Of a stretch of DNA of 64,000 nt, positions 46,389 to 57,600 are shown piece by piece. The position numbers and the translations under genes are program-made. Position 1 is the first letter of the stretch; the number at the start of each line of letters is the position of its first letter. Location of the stretch: contig CAYUQT010000033.1 in assembly GCA_964446835.1 (NCBI GenBank), forward strand, positions 1 through 64,000, in the 5' to 3' direction. The notes beneath the pieces were generated by a model that worked only from the letters and a program-made list of their open reading frames with translations, was not told the DNA's origin and searched no databases. This stretch comes from CAYUQT01 sp964446835. GTDB lineage: Bacteria; Planctomycetota; Phycisphaerae; UBA1845; JAFGLZ01.

Positions 46389-48215
46389 CTAATCAATGCG
46401 ACGGCGCTGGTGGAGGCACCATTCCAGTGTGCTCAGTCCCAGCCCCGTCATGGCCAGAATCACCCACCATGGCCACGACCACGCCGAGGAGGCCGCCACA
46501 AGTGAGGCCTCGCCGGTCGGCCGTGTCGTCGGCGAGCTGCGAAGGTTCGACTCGGTACTGTTGGCCAGATTGAACGCCAGTTGTACGGCCGAGCCGGGCG
46601 ATTCGACGCGGATGAGCCCGATGTCCGATACGGGACCCACCCGGAGCCGATCATCCTCGACAACCGTCGCAACGGTCTGTCCCCGCGAATCGATGGCCCG
46701 GCTCGATGAGCCTTCGGCTCGGACGGATGCAATCTCGCCGGTGCGATAGGCGCTGACCGGTTCGTCCGACCGGCCGGCAAGATAGTTCAGCGTGTTCTGC
46801 ATAAAGATCGGAAAGGCCGTTCGCAGCGGCAAATCGCCTTGCCTGACGTCGACGGCCAACGCCAGCTTCGGCGGCGCCGGACTCGACCAGCTCAACAGCA
46901 GCGGCTGCTCGAAGGAAGCCAGAACCGTCCGCGCAGGCGATTTCGCCTTGATCGGACGGGCATTCACAATCGTGCAGTTGCGAAGGTTCACGTGCCGCAG
47001 GACATCGGCCGTCTCGTCCGTATCACTGATCAACGGATGCTTCACCTCGTTGCCGAGCGACCAGAGCGTGCTTTCACGCTGTGGATGAATGTACAACGCG
47101 GGCACACCGGGCAGCTCGGGGGGGACGAACTCGTCGAAGATTAGGATATCCGCCTTCGACACCGCGTCCTTCCACTGTGCCGGCGCCACCTTGGTAGCCC
47201 GAACCAGCGGGTTGGCCGACAGAACACCCTCCACGAACACGTTCCCCGCCGATACCAGCACCACGCGCAGCTCTCGGACCTTCGGCAGGACCGCCAGAGC
47301 AACATTGTCCGCCATCAGCGAATCGGCGTCGGCCAGTTCGGCTCGAAGCACCCCGGCGCCTTCCTGCACAAGATGAAGGCTTCGAAGCTCCTCCTGGTTC
47401 GGCTTCAGCTCCATCGACACCACATCGAAGAGCCGTCCATCCCGCGTAAGCCGAACCTTCGCGGTCAGGGTTTGGGGACCGAAGTTTGCCGCACGGAGCA
47501 TTCCCTGAAGCTCCAGGGGATTGTCCGAGCGCGGCCGGACGGCAAATCCGGTAATGGCCACGTTGGGCGTGTCTTGCCCGCACAGAGACAGCACCGCGCC
47601 GCCTTTCTCGCCCTCGGTCAGTTGAGAGGCACCGCCGGCATCCGTCATCAACACGATTCGGCGAGTGTCCTGGCCGGCGTCAATCGAACGGGCCAGGCTC
47701 AACGCCGCCCGCAGGTCGCAGGGAGACGAGTGCGCATCAAGGGAGTCGATGGCGCGATGAAGCGTGGGTTGATGATACGTTCGACCACAGGCGATGACGG
47801 CCTGCGTTCCGACCGCGATGACCGTAGCCTGGTCCCGAGCGTCCATCGAGCGGACGATCCGATGCGCCTCCTGCCGGGCCCGATCGAATCGCGTGGAGGT
47901 TCCATCGGTCGCCTGCATCGAAGCCGACTGATCCAAAAGCACGATCCAGTGGGTCGGCTTGCGAGATTTCCCGGACCACGCCGGATCGGCTAGCGCCAGG
48001 GCCAGCAAGAGCACGAAGGCCAACTGCATCAACAGGGACAGCCAGTGCCTCAGATGTCGCCACAGACTCCGGGGGGTCGTCTCCTGAAAGATCTGATCCC
48101 AGAGCATGACGGTGGGCACCACCTGCCTGCGCCGTCGAATGCGGAGGATGTAGAGTGCGATAACGGGTATTGCGACCGCCGCCCAGACCAGCCCGATGGG
48201 ATGGAGCAGGCTCAT
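46389..48215 (-). CDS. BatA N-terminal/VWA membrane protein
   Basis: 608 residues. The N-terminus has the BatA signature: one helix, a basic loop (LRIRRRRQVVPTVMLWDQI), then a second helix (about 60-80). A VWA domain follows (about 88-260) with LLDQSASMQ, where D-x-S-x-S is met, and LMTDAGGAS. The remaining part is beta-rich, with a C-terminal helix (WPWWVILAMTGLGLSTLEW). Its ATG overlaps the stop of the DUF58 gene (4 bp), so synthesis is coupled. It is likely the membrane partner for the MoxR-DUF58 module. Confidence 0.88.
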   Translation of the reverse strand: MSLLHPIGLVWAAVAIPVIALYILRIRRRRQVVPTVMLWDQIFQETTPRSLWRHLRHWLSLLMQLAFVLLLALALADPAWSGKSRKPTHWIVLLDQSASMQATDGTSTRFDRARQEAHRIVRSMDARDQATVIAVGTQAVIACGRTYHQPTLHRAIDSLDAHSSPCDLRAALSLARSIDAGQDTRRIVLMTDAGGASQLTEGEKGGAVLSLCGQDTPNVAITGFAVRPRSDNPLELQGMLRAANFGPQTLTAKVRLTRDGRLFDVVSMELKPNQEELRSLHLVQEGAGVLRAELADADSLMADNVALAVLPKVRELRVVLVSAGNVFVEGVLSANPLVRATKVAPAQWKDAVSKADILIFDEFVPPELPGVPALYIHPQRESTLWSLGNEVKHPLISDTDETADVLRHVNLRNCTIVNARPIKAKSPARTVLASFEQPLLLSWSSPAPPKLALAVDVRQGDLPLRTAFPIFMQNTLNYLAGRSDEPVSAYRTGEIASVRAEGSSSRAIDSRGQTVATVVEDDRLRVGPVSDIGLIRVESPGSAVQLAFNLANSTESNLRSSPTTRPTGEASLVAASSAWSWPWWVILAMTGLGLSTLEWCLHQRRRID

Positions 48216-49126
48216 GCCACCACCTCCCCTCGGCGCAATACGGTCAAGATCAGGTCCTCAAAGGGAACTTCGAGCGTGCCGTGAAGGTAACCCACCTCGC
48301 GTTGTCGGCATGCCGCATCACACCCCGTCAGGAAGTCCTGGTAGAGCCGACGATACTGGCGGAGGTGACTCTCCGTAACGGTAACGCCCCGCACCACTCC
48401 GGTTTCCGAGTCCACCAGATCCACGTCACCCAGCAAGTCCGGTTCGGCCTCAGTCGTGTCGGTGATGTGAATCACGCGAACCTCGTCGCCGTGATAGCGC
48501 AGCGCGTCCAGCCCACGCTCGAACCCGCGAGGATCGTAGAGATCGCTGATGAGGATAATCAGACCGCGGCGGGGGCGGCGCTGGAGCATCCGTTTCGCAG
48601 AACGCTCCAGATCGGTGTCACGTGCGACCGGCCTCAGGTGCTCGAGATACTCCAGCAGGGCGAGGATCTTTCCCTTGCCTCGCGTCATCGGAAACTCCGG
48701 AAGAATCCCGTCGGCAAATGGATGTATGGCGACGCGGTCGAGGTGGCTCAGGGCGATGTAGGCCAGAGAGGCCGCGACGTGCAGCCCGTAGTGAAACTTC
48801 GCCTCATTCGCCGCCATCGACTGCGTGATATCCAACAGGATGTAGACGTGAAGGTCCTGTTCCTCCTCGAAAAGCTTGAGCAGCAGTTCGTCCATTCTGG
48901 CGTAGATGTTCCAGTCGAGATAGCGGTAGTCGTCACCGGGGGTGTAGTCGCGGTAGTCGGCGAAGTCTACGCTCGACCCGTAGGCACGGCTCCGTCGTTC
49001 AGCCTTCAGCCGACCCCGAAACACCCGCCGCGCCACGAGCGACAGGTACTCCAGCTTCTTAATAAAACCACTCTCAAAGACCGGCATCGGCTCGCCATGC
49101 TCCTCTTGGGGCTTCCGACCTCGCAC
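48212..49126 (-). CDS. DUF58 domain protein
   Basis: 304 residues from GTG 49126 (AGGA at 8 nt); ATG 49087 is an in-frame alternative closer to the conserved start. DUF58 hallmarks are clear: FIKKLEYLSLVARRVFRGRL near the N-terminus, DYRDYTPGDDYRYLDWNIYA, then a VWA-like region with LLDITQSM. No membrane helix is seen. DUF58 proteins almost always pair with MoxR AAA+ ATPases, as here: the MoxR stop is 3 bp upstream of this start. The biochemical role is not firmly known in the family; assembly or activation of a complex is the general model. Confidence 0.9.
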   Translation of the reverse strand: MRGRKPQEEHGEPMPVFESGFIKKLEYLSLVARRVFRGRLKAERRSRAYGSSVDFADYRDYTPGDDYRYLDWNIYARMDELLLKLFEEEQDLHVYILLDITQSMAANEAKFHYGLHVAASLAYIALSHLDRVAIHPFADGILPEFPMTRGKGKILALLEYLEHLRPVARDTDLERSAKRMLQRRPRRGLIILISDLYDPRGFERGLDALRYHGDEVRVIHITDTTEAEPDLLGDVDLVDSETGVVRGVTVTESHLRQYRRLYQDFLTGCDAACRQREVGYLHGTLEVPFEDLILTVLRRGEVVA

Positions 49127-49129
49127 CTG

Positions 49130-50136
<1,007 letters not shown>

Positions 50137-50140
<4 letters not shown>

Positions 50141-51747
50141 CGGGTTGGCTCCTCGCGTTCGGTGGTTTCCTTCGTGCTTCGGATTCCGGTCACATCCCGC
50201 AATTGCTCTTCCTGCCGGATGCGGCTGGGATGAATCGTCTCGAAATAGCGTTTGATGAGCTGGCGATGCGCCAGTGGAATGGCCTCCTCAACCATGGCCA
50301 CGTCGCTGATCTTGCGATACTGCGCGTAGACCTTCTGGTAGTCTCTGGCGGCCTGCTGCCGACCGTCGGTGGTGGTCTCCGTCTCCTTCTCGCTGGGACC
50401 ATCGCCCTGCGCATGGCTCGAAATGTTCGTTCCGGAGCGATTCGAATTGAGCTTGGTCTCGCTGCCGAACATCCCGGCCGCCACGGCCGTTCCCGCTTTC
50501 TGCGACGGCCTGTCGGACTTGCCGAAAGACAGCGAAGCAGCACCCAGAGACGTCCCCGTACCGCTGCAACCGCCCTTGCCGTTGCACATACTGCACGAGC
50601 CGGACACGCACGATTTGCACTGCGATATCCTCGCCTGGAGATTCTGCAGAGTTCGTCCGAGTCGGCTCCTTCGACCGTACGAACGAACAACGCTGGCAAC
50701 ACGACCCAGAGCATTGCGGCATTCCCTGGGAGACCCCTTGGTGATCGCCTGCTGAAGGCTCGCCATCGCCTCGCTCAGCTCCTGCAACCCGGCAGCACCC
50801 ACCTGTTGGGAAAGCTGTCCGATTCGGGTATCCACCAACCCCCCGCTGGACGGCATCGATTGACGTCCCTCTCCGATCCGATCGCCGAGTTGTTGGAGTG
50901 ATTCGGCCGCTCGGTCATACCGATTCTGTTTCAGCATCTCAGAGGCACCGCGGAATCCGTCGAGGGAGTGTATTCCTTCGGCCACCTCTCGGAGCTGTTG
51001 ATCGAGCACCATCGGATCGAACTGGGCCGCGGTCGCCTCAACCTGAGACGTCATCTGAGCCAGAACCCCCATCGCATCTTCACGGGTGCGAGTGTCCTTC
51101 TCGATCGTCGAAAGAGTCCGCCGTAACTTCTGGGTAAGCTCCCGTAGATCCTTGCTCTCCAGATCGTCGCTCAGGGTTTCGAACCGCTCGATGTCCTCGG
51201 ACAATGCGCGGGTTTCCTCGAGCACCTCTTCCGGCGGTCCGGTCGGCAGTGCCTCGGCCGTTCGGTGCGCCGGCACGAGCAGCCCGACCACCACGGCAAT
51301 GCCGACGGCCGCGGATGCCCAGGTTCCCTCACGCGGCCATCGGAGCGGGAACAGCCTCGCGATGGACCCGGTGCGATGTCGCAGCGTATCCGTCGCATCG
51401 CGAATCTGGAGTTGCCGATAGGCGTCGGGGGCCTGCTCCAGTGAGAATTGCAGTGCAGAGTGCACTCGATCCCGCAAGGCAGCCTGCCGATCGATCGCCA
51501 GTGCTGTCTCCGCCAGCGTCGGACGTGCCCACGCTCCCAATACCACTCCGCTCGCCAACCCCAATGCCGCCGTCAGAATGCAGACCAGCGTGGAATGCTG
51601 ACATGACACCAGGCTGCACACGCCGCTGATGACAACACTGACCGTAGCACCCAGAGCCAACCCCATCGCCGCACGACGTAGGATCGTTTGCAGCCAGCGG
51701 CGCCTCCGGGCGCCCGCGAGTGCGTTAAGGAGGTTCACTTCGGGCAT
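50137..51747 (-). CDS. DUF4175-like membrane protein with cysteine-rich motif
   Basis: 536 residues from ATG 51747 (GGAG at 7 nt); it overlaps the preceding stop as TGATG. Two helices near the N-terminus (about 24-65) and one near 145 frame a segment containing AxxIDRQAALRDRVHSAL, typical of the DUF4175-like proteins found in planctomycete MoxR operons. Long coiled-coil helices follow (about 165-370). Near residues 373-392 is an unexpected cysteine cluster with spacing C-x2-C-x4-C-x2-C-x5-C (CKSCVSGSCSMCNGKGGC), similar in style to DnaJ zinc repeats. The tail is charged and helical. Its molecular role is unknown. Second gene of the operon. Confidence 0.7.
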
Positions 51748-54065
51748 CACCGTTCTCCTGAACCGGCGGCGCGCAGGTCGATGCGAGCCGTCCACGTATT
51801 CATCAGCAGACTCAGTTCGATCCAAGGGGCATCCTGCGCCGCCGATCGACACAGGATGTCATACGTTCCATCCGTTCCCTGGCCGCGAAGCTCGGCCGCA
51901 GCATCCCGGACCGTCACGATCGAAACGCCTTGTGTCTTGAGGCGATATCGTGTCGTCCGGCCTGGCGGAATCCGAAGAAGCACCTCGGCCGGAAGCGCCG
52001 CCGGTCCCGACAGCCACAGAGGTACCTGCCCGATCGGCCGAAGCCAAACCGGAATATCACACCACCACGGAGGTTCGCCGACCACTCGCAGGGCAATCAG
52101 GAGCCGATCCGGAATCTGCTCTGCCGTTCCAAGCATCTCCCGATTCGCCGGGGCGTCTCCGACCGCGGCGGGCATTGCTGAACAGACCCGCCGGCCTTCG
52201 ACGAGATTGTTCTCCATCCGGTACAGCCGAAAGAGCTGTGCCAGGGTCTCAGCCCTTTCCGAAGGAGGCACCGAACCGATCGAAACCGCCGTGGCCGCGG
52301 ATTTTGCCTCCGAGAGGCCGCCCCATCGGACGAACTTCAACAAACGGTACTGAGGCCGAGACCAGGAGATGCCGCCGTCTGTCAGAAGATCCACACACCG
52401 GCACAGGAGTTCGTCCTCGTCCTGGACACCCGTCGCGTTCAACCCCACAGACCAGTTGAGGTGGATCACCCGCCCCCGCCCCAGGCCGTGGGTCTTGATC
52501 GCCCACACCTCCGGTGCGTCGAACCTTGCCAACACCTGCCCAACCGGAGGCTCGTGGGTGTGATAGGACCCGCACCGTGGCGCAACCCAGGGGGTCCGAA
52601 ATACGGTCGGCAATCGGACGGAGGGAGCGGAAGCCGGTTCCTGCCAACTCAACTCGACCGTGTCGTTCCGAAAGACGTGCAGGTGAGACCGGCGAATCCC
52701 CACCAACTCCCTGAGAACCACCTTGTCATCACACCACCGACCGCCCACCGCACCGCAGAGAATCACATGGCCACCACTCGTGCAGTACTGGCTGACGGTC
52801 TGAATTACGGCACCGGGCAGATCGGAAAGCTCATCCAGAACGATAACATGACATCGCGGCCATTGCCCCAGAGGATAGAGGGGCACGGATGGATCGAGAA
52901 GCTTGGTCAGATCGGTCGCGTCCGCGTCCTTCAGCACCTCGGGTTCCGCCAGCAGGCACACATCGAAGCCGGCCCGCCGCAGCGTCCAGGCCTTTCGAAT
53001 CTGGCGAGTATACGGCGTGAAGAGCCGTCCCCACCCCCGCGCATGATGCGACATGGCGCTGACCACGATTCCCACCCGCGGCGCCGGAGCATTCTCGCTG
53101 CGAACCTCACCAGGCAACCCCTCCTGCATTCCAGCGTCTGGAGTCACAGATTCTCGATACCAGGTGGAGAAGGGAGATTCTCGCAAGAAAGCAACGGTCT
53201 CGACTCCTGCCGACCTCAGTGTGTTTACGACCCGGGCCGAACCGATGCAGAACAGGGACGCCGAGGCCGCATCGCGAACCGCCGCACTCCCATCCGTCTG
53301 AAACCTGACCAGCAGGGAGTCAATCGCCGGCAGATGCCGCAACAAGCCGAGCGAATGAGCAGCTCCGGCCCGAACCGTCGCGGAACCTGAAGACAGCAGT
53401 TCCGCCAGGCGCCGAGCGGACGCGGCATCTCCGATAGCGCCGGTGGCTCGGGCGGCCGCCGCGAGGACCTCGACCCGTGTGTCTGTCAGGGCGTTTCGGA
53501 TGACCGAAAGGGCTTCCGGAGCCTCCGATTGTGCCAGGGATTCCAGCAGCATGGCACGGGCCGATTCGCAAAGGGAAGATTGATTCACAGTCGATACGAT
53601 GGCCTCGACACCTTGGGTGCCCTCGCTGAAAGCCAGCACCGATGCGGCCTCCTGAAGTCGTGTCATGTCGCGCCCCAGGGCAGCATGGTTGAGCTGTTCG
53701 ATCCAGTATCCCATTTCCCGGAGCCGATCGCGGTCATGACGCAGCAGGTGATCGACCTCCTGAGCCAGCAGGCCGTCCTTCGGCAGTTCCTGTCGTAACG
53801 ATTGGAGCACGGCGCGGGATTCCTGCGCCCGACCCATTTGGTCGAGCACTCGTGCCAGACGATACCGGGCCCTCTGAGCGTAGACCCGAGGGGCAGCCGA
53901 TACGATCACCCGACGGTACGCCATGACCGATTGCTGAAGATCCCCTTCGATCAATTCAAAACGCAGTCCCTCACCATAGTCGCTCACCCAGGTGGGTGGC
54001 GTTGCACCGGCGGCCGACAACCACACTATAGCGAAGACCTTGCTGCTCAAGACCGCGACTTCCAT
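51747..54065 (-). CDS. HEAT-repeat/GATase-like exported protein, first gene of MoxR operon
   Basis: About 772 residues. ATG 54065 gives a signal-like start (VLSSKVFAIVWLSAAGATPP); an earlier in-frame start at 54098 is weaker. Residues about 30-100 resemble a TPR pair. Residues about 145-300 are HEAT repeats (VRAGAAHSLGLLRHL, VRDAASASLF). Residues about 330-600 look like a class I amidotransferase-type fold used as a binding module (HVIVLDELSDLPGAVIQTVS, GGHVILCGAVGGRW, GRVIHLNWSVG). The C-terminus is a beta-domain ending near RIDLRAAG. No matching named family. Its position suggests an envelope component of the MoxR/VWA complex. Confidence 0.65.
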   Translation of the reverse strand: MEVAVLSSKVFAIVWLSAAGATPPTWVSDYGEGLRFELIEGDLQQSVMAYRRVIVSAAPRVYAQRARYRLARVLDQMGRAQESRAVLQSLRQELPKDGLLAQEVDHLLRHDRDRLREMGYWIEQLNHAALGRDMTRLQEAASVLAFSEGTQGVEAIVSTVNQSSLCESARAMLLESLAQSEAPEALSVIRNALTDTRVEVLAAAARATGAIGDAASARRLAELLSSGSATVRAGAAHSLGLLRHLPAIDSLLVRFQTDGSAAVRDAASASLFCIGSARVVNTLRSAGVETVAFLRESPFSTWYRESVTPDAGMQEGLPGEVRSENAPAPRVGIVVSAMSHHARGWGRLFTPYTRQIRKAWTLRRAGFDVCLLAEPEVLKDADATDLTKLLDPSVPLYPLGQWPRCHVIVLDELSDLPGAVIQTVSQYCTSGGHVILCGAVGGRWCDDKVVLRELVGIRRSHLHVFRNDTVELSWQEPASAPSVRLPTVFRTPWVAPRCGSYHTHEPPVGQVLARFDAPEVWAIKTHGLGRGRVIHLNWSVGLNATGVQDEDELLCRCVDLLTDGGISWSRPQYRLLKFVRWGGLSEAKSAATAVSIGSVPPSERAETLAQLFRLYRMENNLVEGRRVCSAMPAAVGDAPANREMLGTAEQIPDRLLIALRVVGEPPWWCDIPVWLRPIGQVPLWLSGPAALPAEVLLRIPPGRTTRYRLKTQGVSIVTVRDAAAELRGQGTDGTYDILCRSAAQDAPWIELSLLMNTWTARIDLRAAGSGER

Positions 54066-54612
54066 GGGCGCGCCATCCTCAATGGATTGACATACCAATA
54101 GGCAACATACCGACCTGACGGTTGGGGAGTGTCATGGAACTGTCATGCGAAAGGTCTTTTCTCTCGGGGTACTTCCCGACCCGACTATCGGGCATTCCTC
54201 CTGTCGTTCGAACCGCGGCCTGATCCAACTGTCCTGTCGGATTACGGTTCCGATTTGTCGGGCTGGATCGGACAGCCCGCGTCGGTAGCTGGTATCGGGG
54301 AACAGGAACTGTTTTGAGCTGGAATTGGCCCTCCGTTCTTCTCATAATACGGGTATCCGAGCGAGCGGTTCAGTCCGCAGTCGTGACGCCACGCTTTGTG
54401 GCCTGATTACACCCATGTCTGTGAGCGGGATCCTGTCGCTGGCTCGATGCGCTACACGTGGGCATCCGCAGATCACGGGCATTCTGAGAGAACAACGGGG
54501 CAAATTGGCAGAGCCGGACAACGCGGAGCGACGGAGTGTATCCCCCATACAACTTGTCGTCTGAGGCGATGTCGGAAACGCTCTTCTACACCACCCCATC
54601 TCGGAGAAGCAT
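54066..54612. other. Divergent intergenic region, 547 bp, lower GC
   Basis: The longest untranslated gap in the window. It must carry the promoter of the seven-gene minus-strand operon and that of the rightward hybrid kinase, whose ATG at 54613 has a GGAG 8 nt upstream. Base composition is visibly more AT-rich than the flanking genes. A perfect hairpin lies at 54259-54279. I see no riboswitch that I recognise and no credible small ORF. Confidence 0.45.
54259..54279. promoter_or_regulatory. Perfect 7-bp inverted repeat in the divergent gap
   Basis: CGGGCTG and CAGCCCG flank a 7-nt spacer. There is no T-tract on either side. It could be a regulator site shared by the two divergent transcripts or a leader hairpin. 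Confidence 0.3.
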
Positions 54613-57600
54613 ATGGTCCCGGCCACCAAGGGCACGCTCGACCATCGCAACGTCGGCGAATCTCACAGACCCGGCAACTCAGCGATTCATCTGATCCGCG
54701 ACAACCTCCTGATCGCCGCCCTCTACTGGGGCATCTCTCATATCAACAGGGTATTCTTCAGCAGCTACGGGGTGCTGCCGATGCCGATCTGGCCGGCGGC
54801 CTCCCTCGCTGTGGCCGTAGGTCTTGTGCTCGGATGGCGCGGAGCGCCGGGAATCGCCTTGGGAACGATTCTGGCCAACGCCATTTCACTCGGATCCTCC
54901 GTATGGGTGGCCGCCGGAATATCGGTCATGAACACCGCCGGCCCCATCTTCGGCACATGGCTGATCAGGAAGTCTGCCACAAGGCTCCCCCCCTTCTCCT
55001 CCGTAAGGGATGCGAGCCTCTTCCTCCTCTGCGGGGTAATACTGATACCCATCCTGACCGCCATAGGAGGCATCACCAGCATCCTGGCCGGAGGTCGCAT
55101 CTCGCCGGAAGGAGTACCTCTCGCCTGGCTTCGCTGGTGGATCGCCCACGCCAGCGGCACACTGCTCTTCACTCCTCTGCTGCTCTGCTGGTGGGCCGAT
55201 CACAAACCCCTTCCCCTGAAGTCCAGCCTGGAATACTTTGGCTATTCCCTGTTCACATTGCTCGTCACCGCCATGGTCTTCTTCCTCGTCGGAAGCAACC
55301 AATTGGTGCTGGGCGGCATGCCCCACCTGCTGATCGTGCCCCTGGCTTGGGTATCGGTGCGTTTCGAGACGCGTGAATCGATGACGCTGTTCCCGCTCAT
55401 GTCGATGATCGCGCTGGCGGCCACAGTCATGGGGTACGGACCGTTCATCGGCAGACAGATGCCCCTGGTTTCAGTAGGACTGATGATGGTGGGATTTGGT
55501 CTCGCATCGCTCCTGCTGGCGGCAGTGGGGAGTACTCGTCGTCAAGCGGAATCCGAGTTGACCAAGGCAAGGCTCAGGTTGGAGAGCGCTTGCGTGGCCG
55601 GTAGCGCCGCCCTCTATGAATGGAACCTCTCGACCAACTCCCTGGAGTGGTCCGACAACGTGGATGCGATGCTCGGATTCCTGCCCGGCGAGTTCCCCCG
55701 GACGTTTTCCGCCTGGGAATCGAGGATATACCCGGATGACCATGCAGCGACCATGTCCCGCCTGGATAACCATCTGAAGAAGGGCACCCCATACGAAATC
55801 GATTATCGTATCCAACGTAAGAACGAAACGTATGTCTGGTGGCACGAGGTCGGAGCGGCGAGGCGGGATGCGAACGGACGCCCTATCACCATGTCCGGAG
55901 CGTGCACCGACGTCACGGCCCGCAAGGAAGCCGAAGAGGCCCTGAAGACCAGCGAGGAACGCTATCGCACCGTCATCGATTTCACGTCCGACTGGGAGTA
56001 TTGGATCGGTCCGGATAACCAGTTCCGATACGTTTCACCATCCAGTGAGGAACTCACCGGCTACAAACCCGAAGAGTTCTTGACCGATCCCGGCCTTCTA
56101 CTGAACATCGTCCACCCCGACGACCGGGATCCGTTCGCCCAACATCTTCAGGACCTCCCGACGCATTCGGACGCCTGTCACTTGGAGTTCCGGATCATCG
56201 CCCGCAACGCAGGGATCCTCTGGATCGATCACCGTTGCCGGCCGGTCTTTCGTGCCGACGGAAGTTACCTGGGACATCGCTCCAGCAACCGAAATATTAC
56301 AGATCGCAAACGCGCAGAGGAGGAACGAGCCCGCCTGACGACTATCCTGGAGAGCACGAACGATCTCGTGGCGATGGCCACTCCCAACGGCATCGTTTGC
56401 TACATCAACGCCGCCGGCCGGCGCATGCTCGGGCTGAGCGAACAAGAAGACCTCCGGGGGTACCGTATCTCAGAATCTCATCCCCAATGGGCCTCTGACC
56501 TCGTCAGCAATACAGCAATACCCACGGCGGCCAAGGAGGGTCTCTGGGAAGGAGAAACCGTCATTCGGTATCGTGACGGCCGTGAAGTCCCCGTATCGCA
56601 AATCATCATGGCCCATCGCTCCGCGGACGGCGAGCTGCTGTACCTGTCTACCATCATGCGCGACATCTCAGAACGGAAACGGGCGGAGGAAGAGACCCGC
56701 CTCAACGAACAACGATTCGAGGCCCTGTTTCGGCTGAACCAGATGGTCGATGCGACCCTCAATGAACTCTGCCAATTTGCTATGGAAGAAGCGGTGCGTC
56801 TGACGCGAAGCACGATCGGATACATCGCCTTCTGCAATGAGGACGAAAGTCTCTTGACCATGTACGCATGGTCCAAAGCCGCTATGCAGGAATGCTCGAT
56901 ACAAGACCGGCCGCTGATCTACCCTGTCGGCAGCACAGGACTGTGGGGCGAAGCGGTCCGCCAACGCCAGCCCATTATCACAAACGACTACTCCCTCCCC
57001 AATCCGTGGAAGAAGGGCCACCCAGAGGGACACGTCCATGTCATGCGCCATATGAATGCCCCCATCTTCGATGGCAACCACATCGTGATTGTTGCCGGTG
57101 TGGGCAACAAACCCACGGACTACGATGAAATCGACGTCAGACAACTCACCCTGCTCATGCAGGGTATGTGGAGCATCGTCCAGCGCAGGCAGACCGACGA
57201 AGCCCTCAGACGAAGCGAAGAGAACTACCGAGGAATCTTCGATGCCTCCAACGAGGCCATGTTCATTCACGACACATCCGGCGCGATTCTGGATGTGAAC
57301 CGCAGAATGTGCGAGCTCTTCGGTATCTCGCGCGAGGAGGCCGTCCGCCTCCAGTTCAAGGATTTCAGCAATGGTGAACCACCCTATTCTCAAGCCGAGG
57401 CCATCCAATGGGTCGAGAAGGCATATCAGAGTGGACCGCAACTCTTTGAATGGCTCTGTAAGCGACGTGACGGCAGGCTGTTCTGGGGTGAAGTAGCCTT
57501 GTCCAGAGTGCGAATCGACGGCCAGGATCGCATCCTAGCCGCAGCACGCGACATCACCAGCCGCAAGCAGTTGGAGGAGCAGTTGAGGCAGGCGCAGAAG

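Noticed and set aside
54340..54600. Riboswitch in the long divergent gap
   Set aside because: I looked for conserved cores of common classes and found none. Only the simple hairpin at 54259-54279 is supportable.
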